Below are positions 45,274 through 54,969 of a stretch of DNA of 64,000 nucleotides, in pieces (the stretch's first letter is position 1; each line of letters opens with the position of its first letter). The stretch comes from Ktedonobacter racemifer DSM 44963 (lineage in GTDB: Bacteria > Chloroflexota > Ktedonobacteria > Ktedonobacterales > Ktedonobacteraceae): positions 496,001 to 560,000 of the forward strand of contig NZ_ADVG01000003.1 in NCBI RefSeq assembly GCF_000178855.1, in the 5' to 3' direction. The notes under the pieces are model-generated. The model ran no database searches. It saw only the letters and a program-made list of their open reading frames with translations, and was not told where the DNA came from. A program made the position numbers and the translations under genes.

Positions 45274-45346
45274 AAGGTTCATAACAACCTGGCTGGAAAT
45301 TCTCAGCAATTTTCAGCAGGGGAAGAGCCAGGTTGTTATGAACCTT
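45274..45346. repeat. 21-bp perfect inverted repeat, 31-nt loop
   Basis: Arms 45274-45294 and 45326-45346 (AAGGTTCATAACAACCTGGCT and complement). It lies 150 nt before the LuxR-type regulator start. Confidence 0.7.
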
Positions 45347-45496
45347 AGACAAACAGTACCACCATATCTTCTATAATAAAGAAAGAAACAGCAAGGAGAA
45401 GTACTGGCGCCTCTTAATAAAGGGGTGCGAGTACTTGAATACGAGAAGAAGCTTATTTCAATAATGACCAGTGAGCAGATGGTAAGGAGCAAAACC

Positions 45497-48442
45497 ATGA
45501 GGGGGGGATGGTCTCTATTTGAGCCAGTACTGGTAGGAAGACAGAGTGAGTTACGTCTATTTCAGCAGCAGTTTGAGGCAGGTATTGCAGGTCAATTACT
45601 AGTAACGCTTGTGGCCGGTGAGCCTGGCATCGGCAAGACACGCTTTCTACGGGAAGCTGCCCAGTATGCAGAACAGGCGGGCACCGTTGTATTATCTGGC
45701 AGCGCCTCAGAAGCTGAAGGCATGCCACCCTATCTACCTTTGCTGGAGGCGCTTGGCCAGTATATTCGCTCTGCTCCAGTTGAGGAGCTACAAGAGCAGA
45801 CAGGAGCCATGGCTCCTGTGCTGGTGACGATTCTTCCTGAGCTCTCATTTCGCCTGCGAGAGCTTCCAGACAGCTATAGCCTGCCTCCCGAGCAAGCCCG
45901 TTTGCGTCTCTATGAGGCAGTAGGCCTGTTTCTCGCAGCGATTGCCAGGAAATCTGGTCTGGTATTGGTGCTCGATGATCTGCAATGGACCGATACCTAT
46001 ACGTTGGACCTGCTCTGTTATGTTGCCCGGACTCAGCCGAGAGCGCGTTTGCTGATATTGGGGGCTTACCGCGATAGCGAGATTACGCATCATCCAGCCT
46101 TTGAACGTACGCTGACTGAGCTTCATCGCCTCCGACTGCTCACTCCGATCACCCTTAGGGCACTCTCCGAAGCGGACATGGGTCTGCTCGCGCTCAATCT
46201 CTTACACTTTTCTGTGGACCCGCTCTTGCTTCATCGGCTTGTGCTCCAGAGCGAGGGAAATCCTTTCTTTGCTGAGGAGCTTTTGAGAGATTGGTTAGAG
46301 ACAGGCTTCCTTGCAAAGGATGCCCAGGGAAGCCTGCCGGAGGGCGTTCTCGAGAGGCGCCTTCCTTCTAGCATCGTGGGAGCGGTACGAAGCCGGGTTG
46401 GCAGATTAGATACCCAGATTGTTTCTTTGCTCCAGGTCGCCTAAGTTATTGGTCGTACCTTCGCGGTAGATCTCCTTGCTGGCGTAGCTGGTCGGAATGT
46501 GGAAGTCGTGGAAGAGTGCCTGCAGAAAGCACTTGAAGCGCATCTGATTCGGAGGAGTAATCCAGGCGTCTTTACTTTTTGCCACGATCTCATTCGCGCG
46601 GGCCTGTATGATGGATTGCCCTTATTTCAGCGAACTCGCCTGCATACATTGATCGCACACAGGCTTGCTCTCCGGCTTCGCTCTGATCAACTCGCAACTC
46701 ACCAACTCGCGGAACTGGCTTTCCATTGTACCCGCAGTGGTGATCAAGAGCAGAGCGCTGTCTATTCCTTGCTGGCTGCGGAAGAGGCAATGCGTACCTA
46801 TGCATCTGAGGCTGCGATAGGCCATTATCGGACGGCGCTTCAGAATCTTTCCGACCACGATCCTCGGAGAGCAGAAAGTCTTCTGCGCTTGGGCGAAGCG
46901 TCATTGCAGATTGGAGCCGTTCAGGAAGCTGTTGAAGCATTTCAGACTGCTCTGGCCTGGTGGAAAAGCTCGGGCGACAGGATCGCGATGGGAAAGGTAG
47001 GTCTTGCCCTGGGGCGAGCCTACTGGCGCCTGGAAGAGATTAATCGAGCGCGAGCTACCTTTGAACAGGCTGTATCTCTCCTCTCTAGCACTCCTACAGT
47101 GGATACGGTATGGGCCCTGGTGGAACTGGGTTCGCTGTTGCTTGTCAGTCAGCATAACTACCCGGAGGCACAACGCCACCTGGAACGTGCGCTTGATCTT
47201 GCGCGCCAGTTTGGTGAGACGCGTTTGAAGGCGTCTGCCAGCCGGGCATTTGGTAACTCACTTATGCGGGCCGGCAAGATGGAGGAGGGCATTCGTTTGC
47301 TAGAAGAGGCTCTTGCACTCCCTGACGAGGCGATGGATGTGATGGAAGCCGCGGAGTGCTGCGGATGTCTCTTTCTGGCAAGGTGCTGGGCTGGTCAGCT
47401 CGATGGGTGGGAGGACTTACTCTTCCGCTGGCTCCAATATGCGCAGCTCTGTCACGATCCCTATCAGTTGAGGCATATCTACTCGCATCTGGCGACTTTT
47501 CACGCCCAGCGCGGCGATTGGACCCTGACTGAAGAATATCTCTTGCAGGGGCAGATGCTGACAGAGCAGCAGGGGCTTCCAGAGCCATTAGCGATGTTTC
47601 AGTGGACACGTGGCGTTATATATGCTTTTCAGGGAAAACTTGACACAGCTTTCGAATTGATACAAGAGTCCATTGCTCGCTTTCGTGTGCTGGAACCTCA
47701 ATCGCTGGTCTGGTGGCTTGGCTGGCTGGGAATAGTCCAGGCACTACAGGGCAAACGAAAGGAAGCCCTGGCTGTGCTTGAGGAGCTAGAAACGCTGATT
47801 CTTCCTCTGCCAGCCGGGTCGATGGCGGTGGTCCATGCGCTCTCCCATATGGCCATGATCGTTGTCTATCTTGGTGATAAGGAACGGGCTGAACGCCTCT
47901 ATACGCTTCTCCTGCCGTATCACGGCCAGTATCACGCTATATTAATCGATCGTTTGCTGGGAAGCCTGGCAATTCTCCTGAAGGATTTCACGGCTGCGCA
48001 GGATTATCTGAAAGCCGCCGAAGTGGTGGCTCGTCGCTTTGCTTTCAACGTTGAACTGGCCTGGACTTTAGAAGCCAGCGGCAATCTTGCTTTAGCCAGG
48101 GGTGGATTCAAGAACAGTGAAGCTGGGCGTAGCCAGTTGGAAGCAGCTCTGAAGCTATTCACGCAACTGGGAGATCAGATCCAGGCGCAACGCCTGCGTA
48201 ACCAGGTGCGCCGTCGTGCACGAAAGCCCGCCAGGTCACGTTTGCCCTTAGATCTCAGCGAGCGCGAAGTTGAAGTACTGCGTCTGGTTGCCACCGGTAA
48301 AAGTAACCGCCAGATTGGCGAAATACTAGTCATTAGCGAGAGAACCGTCATCAATCATATTGCCAGCATCTTCAACAAAACGGGGGTCAGTAACCGTGCT
48401 GGTGCCACAGCATTCGCCATTCGTCACAAGCTGGTTGAATAA
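45497..48442 (+). pseudogene. LuxR-family ATPase regulator (LAL/MalT-like) with one internal stop
   Basis: Reads as one 981-codon frame interrupted by TAA at 46442-46444, where LLQVA-stop-VIGRTF stands in place of a sense codon. The N-terminal AAA/NB-ARC ATPase has Walker A GEPGIGKTRF (about 45) and Walker B LVLVLDDLQWTD. A TPR-rich middle and a C-terminal LuxR helix-turn-helix follow (LSEREVEVLRLVATGKSNRQ, then SERTVINHIASIFNKTG). ATG 45497 has AAGGAG 7 nt upstream. Everything else is intact, so this is either a fresh nonsense allele or two polypeptides: 45497-46444 with the ATPase, and a possible GTG restart at 46499 carrying TPR plus DNA-binding domain. Confidence 0.85.
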
Positions 48443-48599
48443 CGAGAGTGTACCAGCCTTGCTAGTAGTTTCTTACTACTTCCTGTTCTGTCTCCTCCTG
48501 TTTCCTCTTTCGAAAGAGTGTAGTAGTTTTTTGCGATGTCAGCACGACTGGAGTGTTATAGACTTCTTTCAAGTTCTGCTCCTACCTCCGTGGTGGGTG

Positions 48600-48803
48600 C
48601 AAGGGGTACCATACACTCTTCCAGCAAAAGCTCCTTCAGGCCCTTTCGGCTTGCTCACGCCAATACCTGCAACAGGAAAACCAATCACTGTGCCAGGTGT
48701 GGTGATCTTTCGCGTAGTGGAAGGCAACATTGTCGAAGACTGGTCTCAGACCGATAACCTTAGTATCATGCAACAGCTAGGTCTGCTGCCAGGGGTGGGA
48801 TAA
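48600..48803 (+). pseudogene. SnoaL-like (ester cyclase) C-terminal fragment
   Basis: Frame reads PIPATGKPITVPGVVIFRVV, then EGNIVEDWSQTDNLSIMQQLGLLP. This is the last two strands and helix of SnoaL-type polyketide cyclase-like proteins. The N-terminal half is absent, with unrelated sequence before it. Confidence 0.6.
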
Positions 48804-48912
48804 TGGCCGAGAAAAGGAAACACAGTGGTTTTCACCGTGCAAGAGCAGCACCATATGCATTTTCAATAGATTCTTAAAGAAACCATCTTATTAGTAAAAG
48901 AGGACGTCATAC

Positions 48913-49737
48913 GTGCAAAAAAAACTGAGAACCATTTCAGAACCCGCGTTGACCGACGCGGTGGAATTCAACATACAGGAACTCGTTACTCTCTGGGGTC
49001 ACGCCCTGGGAGCCAAATTTTATCACGAAGCCGAGGCCAGTTGGTTCACCACCAATATACCCCATTGGAGCGGCAACTGGGTAACCAGAACTCATTTTAC
49101 AGCTGAGACCTCACCAGAGAGAATGGATGCTGTGCTCGAACGCTTGCGGACGACTCAGCAGCACGAGACATTCTGGGTCGTGGATGCCTCCAGTTCGGAT
49201 AGCTTTCTTGAGCGCATCAAACAGCATGGATGGCAAGGAGGAAAAACGACCGTCTGGGCCCTGGATGTACACACACTGGCCGATCACTATACCTTTCCAG
49301 AGGGCGTCACTGTGGAACGAGTGACCACGGCCAACGGTCTTCAGGAATGGGCACATACCTTTGTGACTGGCTATGGAGGTATACCGATGCCCGTGTATGA
49401 TCGTAGTGCTGAGTTAGTCCAGCAACACGGCTTTGTGGCGACTCCTGGGGTGTATTACTACCTTGGCCGACTCAATGGCGAGCCAGTGAGCACCACCTTA
49501 CTATTTCTTGGTGGAGGTGTCTCGGGCATTTATTGTACCGCTACGCTTCCACACGCGCGCCGGCGGAAAGTAGCTACCTCCGTAGTTCTGCAGTGTCTGC
49601 TTGATACTCGTGCCATGGGCTACCATATTGCCACGTTGCAGGCCTCTGAGATGGGAGCACCAGTCTATCGTGCCCTTGGCTTCAAAGAGTACGAAAACCT
49701 CAACTTTTATCTCTTGTCAGAACCATCAAAGGAGTAA
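48913..49737 (+). CDS. GNAT-family acetyltransferase-like protein, motif A altered
   Basis: Product of 274 aa from GTG 48913. The N-terminal half is shared with the next gene; the C-terminal GNAT domain (about 150-265) has YYYLGRLNGEPVSTTLLF and GVSGIYCTATLPHARRRKVAT. The acetyl-CoA loop, normally (R/Q)xxGx(G/A), is RRRKVA here, so the Gly residues that bind the pyrophosphate are gone. It may be inactive or use another ligand. Tandem paralogue of 49982; the 244-nt gap between them has no gene. Confidence 0.8.
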   Translation: MQKKLRTISEPALTDAVEFNIQELVTLWGHALGAKFYHEAEASWFTTNIPHWSGNWVTRTHFTAETSPERMDAVLERLRTTQQHETFWVVDASSSDSFLERIKQHGWQGGKTTVWALDVHTLADHYTFPEGVTVERVTTANGLQEWAHTFVTGYGGIPMPVYDRSAELVQQHGFVATPGVYYYLGRLNGEPVSTTLLFLGGGVSGIYCTATLPHARRRKVATSVVLQCLLDTRAMGYHIATLQASEMGAPVYRALGFKEYENLNFYLLSEPSKE

Positions 49738-49981
49738 CACGGCTCTGTCGTGATAGAGAAGTGAACCAGATAGGTCGAGAGTTGCCGTGCATTGATCGTG
49801 GGCAGTGATCACAATTCTGAGACACACAATAAACCGGCTATGTGCTTCTCCAATACATGTCCTCTCTTTGTAAGCTTTCCTTTCATACAAACACACAGCA
49901 GGATTATTGACTGTTCTTCCTCTGAGAAGGATTCTCATAACCTGTACAGTATAACTATTTTCCATAGAAAGTCCAACATAT

Positions 49982-50785
49982 ATGCAACAGATGATTGAGA
50001 GCCTCTCCCATCCAGCTCTTATCGAAGCAATGGAAACGAACACAGAAGCATTTGTTTCGCTCTGGGGGCGCGCGCTGGGAGCCACGTTTTATCATGAAGC
50101 AGGTGCTTCATGGTTTATCACTGGTGGGCAATTTCTGCGTTTAAACATGGGGATACAGGCTTGCCTGACACCGGATACGCCCAGAGAAAAGATCGACGAA
50201 ATGTTATCAAAGATCGAAGCTCATAACGTACCTCTCTCCTGGCCTGTTGGACCCTCTCTCCAACATCCAACAATAGAAGATCGTGTCAAAGCTCGTGGAT
50301 GGTCCATCTTTCCCACCGCTGGCATGGCCAGGGATCTCCAGGACCTCGATGAGCACATTGACCTGCCTACAGGAGTGACTCTTGAGCGGATAGACGCCAC
50401 GGAATCCTTACAACTTGGGGTCCAGACCATTGCTGCTGGCATGCCGTGGCCTGATGCTGGTCGCGATTATATCATGGATGTGGTTCGTAAACATGGGTTT
50501 GTCGCTCATCCAAGCGTGCGCTACTACCTTGCTCGGCTCAATGGTCAACCAGTGGCGACATCAATTTTGTATCTCGCCAGCGGAGTCGCCGGTCTTTACT
50601 GTGTGGCCACGGTTCCCAGCGCACGAGGCCGAGGCATTGGTCGAGCCATATCCCACCTGCCTTTGCTTGATGCACGCGACATGGGATATCGTGTTGCCAT
50701 TTTGCAAGCAACAGAAAAGGGTGAAAGAATCTATAGTCGTCTTGGTTTTCATGAAGTATGTCGCATTCACTTCTGGCAACGGTAA
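49982..50785 (+). CDS. GNAT-family N-acetyltransferase
   Basis: Product of 267 aa. The C-terminal GNAT domain has YYLARLNGQPVATSILYLASG, GLYCVATVPSARGRGIGRAI with intact motif A, and AILQATEKGERIYSRLGF. The N-terminal 140 residues (LWGRALGATFYHEAGASWF) form the extra domain also seen in its neighbour. Acceptor unknown. The pair probably arose by tandem duplication, with this copy keeping the catalytic signature. Confidence 0.85.
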   Translation: MQQMIESLSHPALIEAMETNTEAFVSLWGRALGATFYHEAGASWFITGGQFLRLNMGIQACLTPDTPREKIDEMLSKIEAHNVPLSWPVGPSLQHPTIEDRVKARGWSIFPTAGMARDLQDLDEHIDLPTGVTLERIDATESLQLGVQTIAAGMPWPDAGRDYIMDVVRKHGFVAHPSVRYYLARLNGQPVATSILYLASGVAGLYCVATVPSARGRGIGRAISHLPLLDARDMGYRVAILQATEKGERIYSRLGFHEVCRIHFWQR

Positions 50786-51428
50786 ACAACGGGTAATCTG
50801 ACCAGGCCAAAGCATCTGTATCTGCGAAGAAATCTTGTAGTTTGACGGGTAATTGGCCTGGAGCAAGTGACCGGCGTTCAATTTGACCGCAAGGGGGTAA
50901 ACGAGGCCCTGGCAGTTCTTCGAATCTGGTGATGCCTTCGTGATCTGGGAGCCAGGGGGAGATTTTATCCCTGCCCCTAGCACTCCAGTAAGGTCTGGAT
51001 TCGTGAGCACAGCCAGCAAGTCAAGTCCAATGGCCGTGACGTTTCTATTCTTCCCTTGTTTCTGCCGATTCGACACATTCATTGGTCAAACAAGGACCAG
51101 GGTTCGCGCTCCTGACCCTGTCGCACCACGACGAGCCAGAGACGACCACGATACTCGGGATGGATCACAGGAAAAGCCAGGACCCGTGGCTGCGATAGAC
51201 ACGACTATAGGTATCCCACACGTCTTTGGCTTTTTCTCGTGCTCGCTTGCTCCGAGCTGTCTTCCAGGCTTTGCGTTCTTGTCCTGCTGCGTCTCGCAGT
51301 TTGTTACCTTTCTTCGAAAAGCCATGACACAATTATGTCCAGAATGCTTTTTGACGTTAAAAATTGGGCGAATGCAGTAAAAGCATAAAAGCGAGTAAAT
51401 CACCAGAAGAAGTTACGAGACTATCGAG
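50786..51428. other. No gene recognised
   Basis: Frames on both strands are short. The minus strand around 51150-51330 has a Lys/Arg/Ala-rich stretch (KLRDAAGQERKAWKTARS) that could be the end of a decayed gene, not identified. Confidence 0.35.
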
Positions 51429-51460
51429 TTGACACAGGCCGACAAACAGCCTTTTACTGT

Positions 51461-51480
51461 ATATACCCACAAGGGTATAT
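51461..51480 (+). promoter_or_regulatory. Operator-like dyad before the hydrolase gene
   Basis: ATATACCC-ACAA-GGGTATAT, 8-bp perfect arms, 25 nt before the start codon. A TTGACA lies at 51429-51434 but no well-spaced -10 is evident. Confidence 0.4.
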
Positions 51481-51505
51481 CAAAATAAGAGAGGTATACA
51501 TATCA

Positions 51506-52414
51506 ATGTCTATTGATTTAAATAGAGACAACAGTTTCGGCATTCGTGAAATCGAGCACCCTGTTGAGTCCACAAGAATCTTTATACGGACAGCAGGCAG
51601 ATTAGATGTAGACGAAGTGCTTATTATGATCCATGGTGGCCCTGGTTTATCCTATCGTTACCTGCTTGGCTTAGAGCAATTGGTCAGTCCTCAACTCACC
51701 GTTGTAAACTACGATCAGAGAGGAACCGGTCGTTCTCCCATTCTGGGAGTGCAGGGAGAAGAAGCACAGGCTGAGAACTTTACGTCGATAACCTATGCAC
51801 AGGACCTGGAAGCAGTCCGTTCGGCGATCGCCCAGGAGAAAAAGGTCCATATCCTCGGCCATTCGTGGGGAGGATTGGTAGCAATGCACTATGCTATTCA
51901 GTATCCAGAGCATGTTCGTTCATTACTGCTGCTCAATAGTGTTCCTCCAACAGTGGCTGGACTCTATGCAGGGTTTGAACGCTTTGAGGCACGTCTCAAA
52001 GATTTCCAACAGAAAGGCATCATACCAACAGAGTTGTCTGCAGATCATTTAGAACGTCTCAAACAGATTCTTCCCGTCTATTTATCCAAGACCAACCCTC
52101 CGTTCGATCTTCCCAGTTTTGCTGATACCTTTGATCATACCCCAACAGTAGGAGACCAAACCTGGAAAGCCATGGGCGACTTTGACCTGAGTGCGCAAAC
52201 GGCAACCTTGAAGCTCCCACTACACATCTTCTATGGGGAGGATGACCCATTTGGAAGAGCGTGGGCAGATGAGACACGGGCAGCTTTTTCCAGCGCGATG
52301 ATCGATTTTCAGATGATCCCGGATTGCGGGCACTTCGGCTGGCTAGAGTGTCCTGAGATCTTCTTTCACGCGCTTCAAAACTTCCTTGAACAGCACAAAG
52401 TAAACGGCTATTGA
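51506..52414 (+). CDS. Prolyl aminopeptidase-like alpha/beta hydrolase (S33)
   Basis: Product of 302 aa. It has MIHGGPGLSYRYL (oxyanion), VNYDQRGTGRSP, nucleophile elbow ILGHSWGGLVAMHYA (Ser about 119), a cap domain, Asp in YGEDDPFG and His in DCGHFGWLE. The HGGPG and DQRGTGRS signatures define family S33, including proline iminopeptidases and related esterases. A dyad lies just before the start, suggesting repressor control. ATG 51506 has only a weak SD (GAGAGG). Confidence 0.88.
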   Translation: MSIDLNRDNSFGIREIEHPVESTRIFIRTAGRLDVDEVLIMIHGGPGLSYRYLLGLEQLVSPQLTVVNYDQRGTGRSPILGVQGEEAQAENFTSITYAQDLEAVRSAIAQEKKVHILGHSWGGLVAMHYAIQYPEHVRSLLLLNSVPPTVAGLYAGFERFEARLKDFQQKGIIPTELSADHLERLKQILPVYLSKTNPPFDLPSFADTFDHTPTVGDQTWKAMGDFDLSAQTATLKLPLHIFYGEDDPFGRAWADETRAAFSSAMIDFQMIPDCGHFGWLECPEIFFHALQNFLEQHKVNGY

Positions 52415-52568
52415 TCTCGCGAGTAAGAACGAAAGACGCAATCCAGCGTGCGCAGTACATTGGCAAAGGAGAGCGTTGTGGTGTTGGAGCCGTTCTTTGG
52501 CCCTGGTGAGTTCCTCTGTCAAATGTTGTTAATTGACAAATAAAAATTCGGTTTGACTAGCGAATATC

Positions 52569-52603
52569 GGCTCTTGGACATTTTAAGTGTGTCTGCTTGC
52601 TAG
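52569..52603 (+). repeat. Solitary ISL3-type terminal repeat
   Basis: GGCTCTTGGACATTTTAAGT, continuing GTGTCTGCTTGCT, matches the left end of the 36173-39844 element with very few differences. No transposase follows; 40 nt on, a Tn3 fragment ends. Confidence 0.7.
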
Positions 52604-52642
52604 GAAAAGAGGCAGAGCGTCTCTGAGAGATCATGTCCTTAA

Positions 52643-52942
52643 TTATGTTCCAGCGAGCTCATTCTTCCTGTCGCTTGTACTGTTGAAGAACGTGGAACAA
52701 GGCATCTTCGTCAACTGAGCATACAACGCTGGAGCAAGCGAAAGCTGATGAGCCATATAGTCAACAACGGCTTTGGGTATGTCGTGTTTGGCAGCAGGAA
52801 AACGCCCTTCAAGTTGAAAACATTTCAGCAACAGAGCAAAACCAAGACGGGTCGCACCCGTTTTATTTCCAAGCACTTCCAACTCGGCAGGAAGCAGGAT
52901 AAAATGCTCAATGAGTTCTTCGATATCCCAGGATCGTTTCAT
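52643..52942 (-). pseudogene. Tn3-family transposase N-terminal fragment (DUF4158)
   Basis: About 80 codons read MKRSWDIEELIEHFILLPAE, then GNKTGATRLGFALLLKCFQLEGRF and VVDYMAHQL. This is the DUF4158 start of Tn3-type transposases (about 1000 aa in full). Homology stops near the solitary ISL3 repeat. The start is probably ATG 52942, although the frame opens to 53005. Confidence 0.75.
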
Positions 52943-53151
52943 CGATGCCAATCCCCCCCTTGCATAATGAGCATATGTTGCCTGAACTATACGTGAAGCA
53001 GTCATGCTAGCGCAAGCGCCAAGGAGTCAAAGGGACTTTTACCCTATGGCCCTTGAGTATGAACAGACCGGAATACGGTTCTGACGCAAAGTTAGTGGTA
53101 AGCCCAACAATGAAAGTAGAGAAACGCTCTTCCCGGCGAATGATCTTGTGA

Positions 53152-53279
53152 GGTGTAAATAGGGAAATTCCATGAGGTAATTTTGGCAATTATCCGAGGT
53201 AATCGCGAGAAGAAATAACGCGCTTGGTTCCTTAGATAATTCTCAAAAAAGTACCTCATGGAATTTCCCTATTTACACC
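53152..53279. repeat. 28-bp inverted repeat enclosing 72 nt, MITE-like
   Basis: Arms 53152-53179 and 53252-53279 are exact reverse complements. The inner part has its own partial dyads (AATTATC...GATAATT). Total 128 bp. Could be a miniature transposable element or a long hairpin at the 3' side of the membrane-protein gene (ends 53304). No clear target duplication. Confidence 0.6.
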
Positions 53280-53303
53280 ATTCCAGCTCAATGTGCGGCG
53301 AAC

Positions 53304-54098
53304 CTATGCGTCAATCGTGGCAGAGGTTTTTGACAAAGCACAATTCTTGTTGTTAATCTTCTTAGCACGCTGAGGAAAGAGCAACACACCAAGCGCCATA
53401 AGGGCAAACAAAGTACAGGTAAGCATCGCTCTGCTAACAGCAAGTCCGCCGTGGTCGATTGGCTTGTCAAAGAAATTGCCGACTACAGCGCCAAATGGTC
53501 TGGTAAGGATGAAGGCTACCCAGAACAGAATCGCTCCATTTATTACGCGGCGATGGTGAAGGAAAACGATACTTAGCAGCGCCAAGCCAAATACGAATGA
53601 GGAACCGACGTAACCAAGCCCAGCAGTATCGGCAAACCAATCACCCAATGCAGTTCCTAGCGTTTGCGAAAATGTTATGGTGAGCCAATAGAAGCATTCA
53701 GCACGTCGGTCTAAAATATCATCAGCGGAAATTCGCCCTAAAACTTTGCGCCACGTAATCAGAGATACGATAACAAGGCTTAATAGGAGCAGCGAACCGC
53801 CAGTGTAGCCAATCCCAAGAGAGCGGGTCACATAATCCGCAAGCGTTGTTCCAGCAGTCGTGGATGCGACTATCGTTCCCCAGTACAGGAAAGGATGAAA
53901 TCGCTTCGTCATAATCTGCACGAAAGCCAGCAGGACAAATAAACCAGCTAGGATTGTTGTTGCCTTGAGATAACCCAACCCCATATCCATACTGACCAGA
54001 TTGCCGCCAACCTCACCAAATGTAGTAGCCAAGATTTTGATCAGCCAGAAGCCAATGGTGGCTGTTGGCACTTTGCTATTAATGTATGTTTTGCTCAT
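53304..54098 (-). CDS. Membrane protein with four internal repeats (COG4705-like)
   Basis: Product of 264 aa, mostly hydrophobic, seven or eight helices. A motif recurs four times, each at a helix start: TTFGEVGGNLVSMDMGLGY, TTAGTTLADYVTRSLGIGY, QTLGTALGDWFADTAGLGY and RPFGAVVGNFFDKPIDHGG. Such fourfold T-x-x-G-x-x-x-(D/G) repeats are typical of an uncharacterised membrane-anchored family; polar residues within the helices suggest a transport or metal-binding core. ATG 54098 follows GAGG. No operon partner. Confidence 0.75.
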   Translation of the reverse strand: MSKTYINSKVPTATIGFWLIKILATTFGEVGGNLVSMDMGLGYLKATTILAGLFVLLAFVQIMTKRFHPFLYWGTIVASTTAGTTLADYVTRSLGIGYTGGSLLLLSLVIVSLITWRKVLGRISADDILDRRAECFYWLTITFSQTLGTALGDWFADTAGLGYVGSSFVFGLALLSIVFLHHRRVINGAILFWVAFILTRPFGAVVGNFFDKPIDHGGLAVSRAMLTCTLFALMALGVLLFPQRAKKINNKNCALSKTSATIDA

Positions 54099-54504
54099 TT
54101 TTCCTCTTTTTTCGAATTGCCGTCGATGGTGATTTTGCTAATATCCACATCAATTGCCCTTATTAATGAAGATATTCGTAATGTACCTCCTTTTGTTTCT
54201 AATTTACTCAGAATCAAAAATGATATTCTCAAATAGAAGTAGAAGTACCAAAAGTAACTGGACCAGTGTGCAAGTTTTTTGTAACTCTTCAGTATCCAAA
54301 TCTCGCGAAGCGCCGCAGGCGCTGAGGAGCCAAGGGAAGGAGCGGACCTGGATAGTTACAAGAAAATTATGAAATAACGGCTATGATGATGCGGGGAGCG
54401 TTATTGGAAAAAAGCGTGGAGGTGAGAGAACGCTGGGGGATAGTCGTCAACTTTTGGTCATGTAGCTTCATGTCCCCTGACTCGCTACATTCATCTCTGG
54501 GGTA
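54099..54504. other. No gene recognised
   Basis: AT-rich near 54160-54260, then unremarkable. Confidence 0.35.
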
Positions 54505-54553
54505 AAGAGGTGTGGGTGGAAAACGGCAGAGCCGTTTTCCACCCACACCTCTT
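54505..54553. repeat. 23-bp perfect hairpin, 3-nt loop
   Basis: Arms 54505-54527 and 54531-54553 (AAGAGGTGTGGGTGGAAAAC plus GGC) around AGA. It lies 90 nt before the IS6 3' fragment. No T-tract. Confidence 0.75.
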
Positions 54554-54641
54554 ATACCGAAAGCCACAGGCGCGAAAACGTATGCCAACAAGCAGTGGTT
54601 TTAGTTGGCGGGGGCCAGAACTACCTCAGGCTCATCGGTTG

Positions 54642-54959
54642 ATCGAAACAATAAATATCTCAATAATCGCCTGGAGCAAGACCATCGGGGAGTCAAGCAA
54701 CGGTATTACCCCATGCATGGCTTCGGAAACTTCGATTCGGCTGCCCGTTTCTGTTCTGCTTTTGATGAATTGCGGAACTATCCTTCTCCCTCACTCCATC
54801 ATGGGAGAACCAGCCACACTCTCCGAGCAGCGGCGAGCTTTCCTTGATCGGCTTATCGCTTTGAAAGAAGCCATGCGGGTCATTTCCTAACACAATACAG
54901 CAATCTCCATATGTACTGGTCCTTGATGAGCTTCTGTGCTCTCAGTTCTGACAGAACCC
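54642..54959 (+). pseudogene. IS6-family transposase, 3' part
   Basis: Starts within RNNKYLNN and continues NRLEQDHRGVKQRYYPMHGF (third catalytic residue Glu), then FDSAARFCSAFDELRNY. After a frameshift near 54790 it reads MGEPATLSEQRRAFLDRLIA. The terminal repeat is at 54946-54959, the exact inverse of 34703-34716. Its first 24 bp (54642-54665) duplicate the last 24 bp (35366-35389) of the 5' part. Confidence 0.8.
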
Positions 54960-54969
54960 CTGACCATAT

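Noticed and set aside
35366..54665. 24-bp direct repeats as attL/attR of a serine-recombinase element
   Set aside because: The repeat is transposase coding sequence shared by two halves of one IS6 gene, and the only serine recombinase lies outside the interval.
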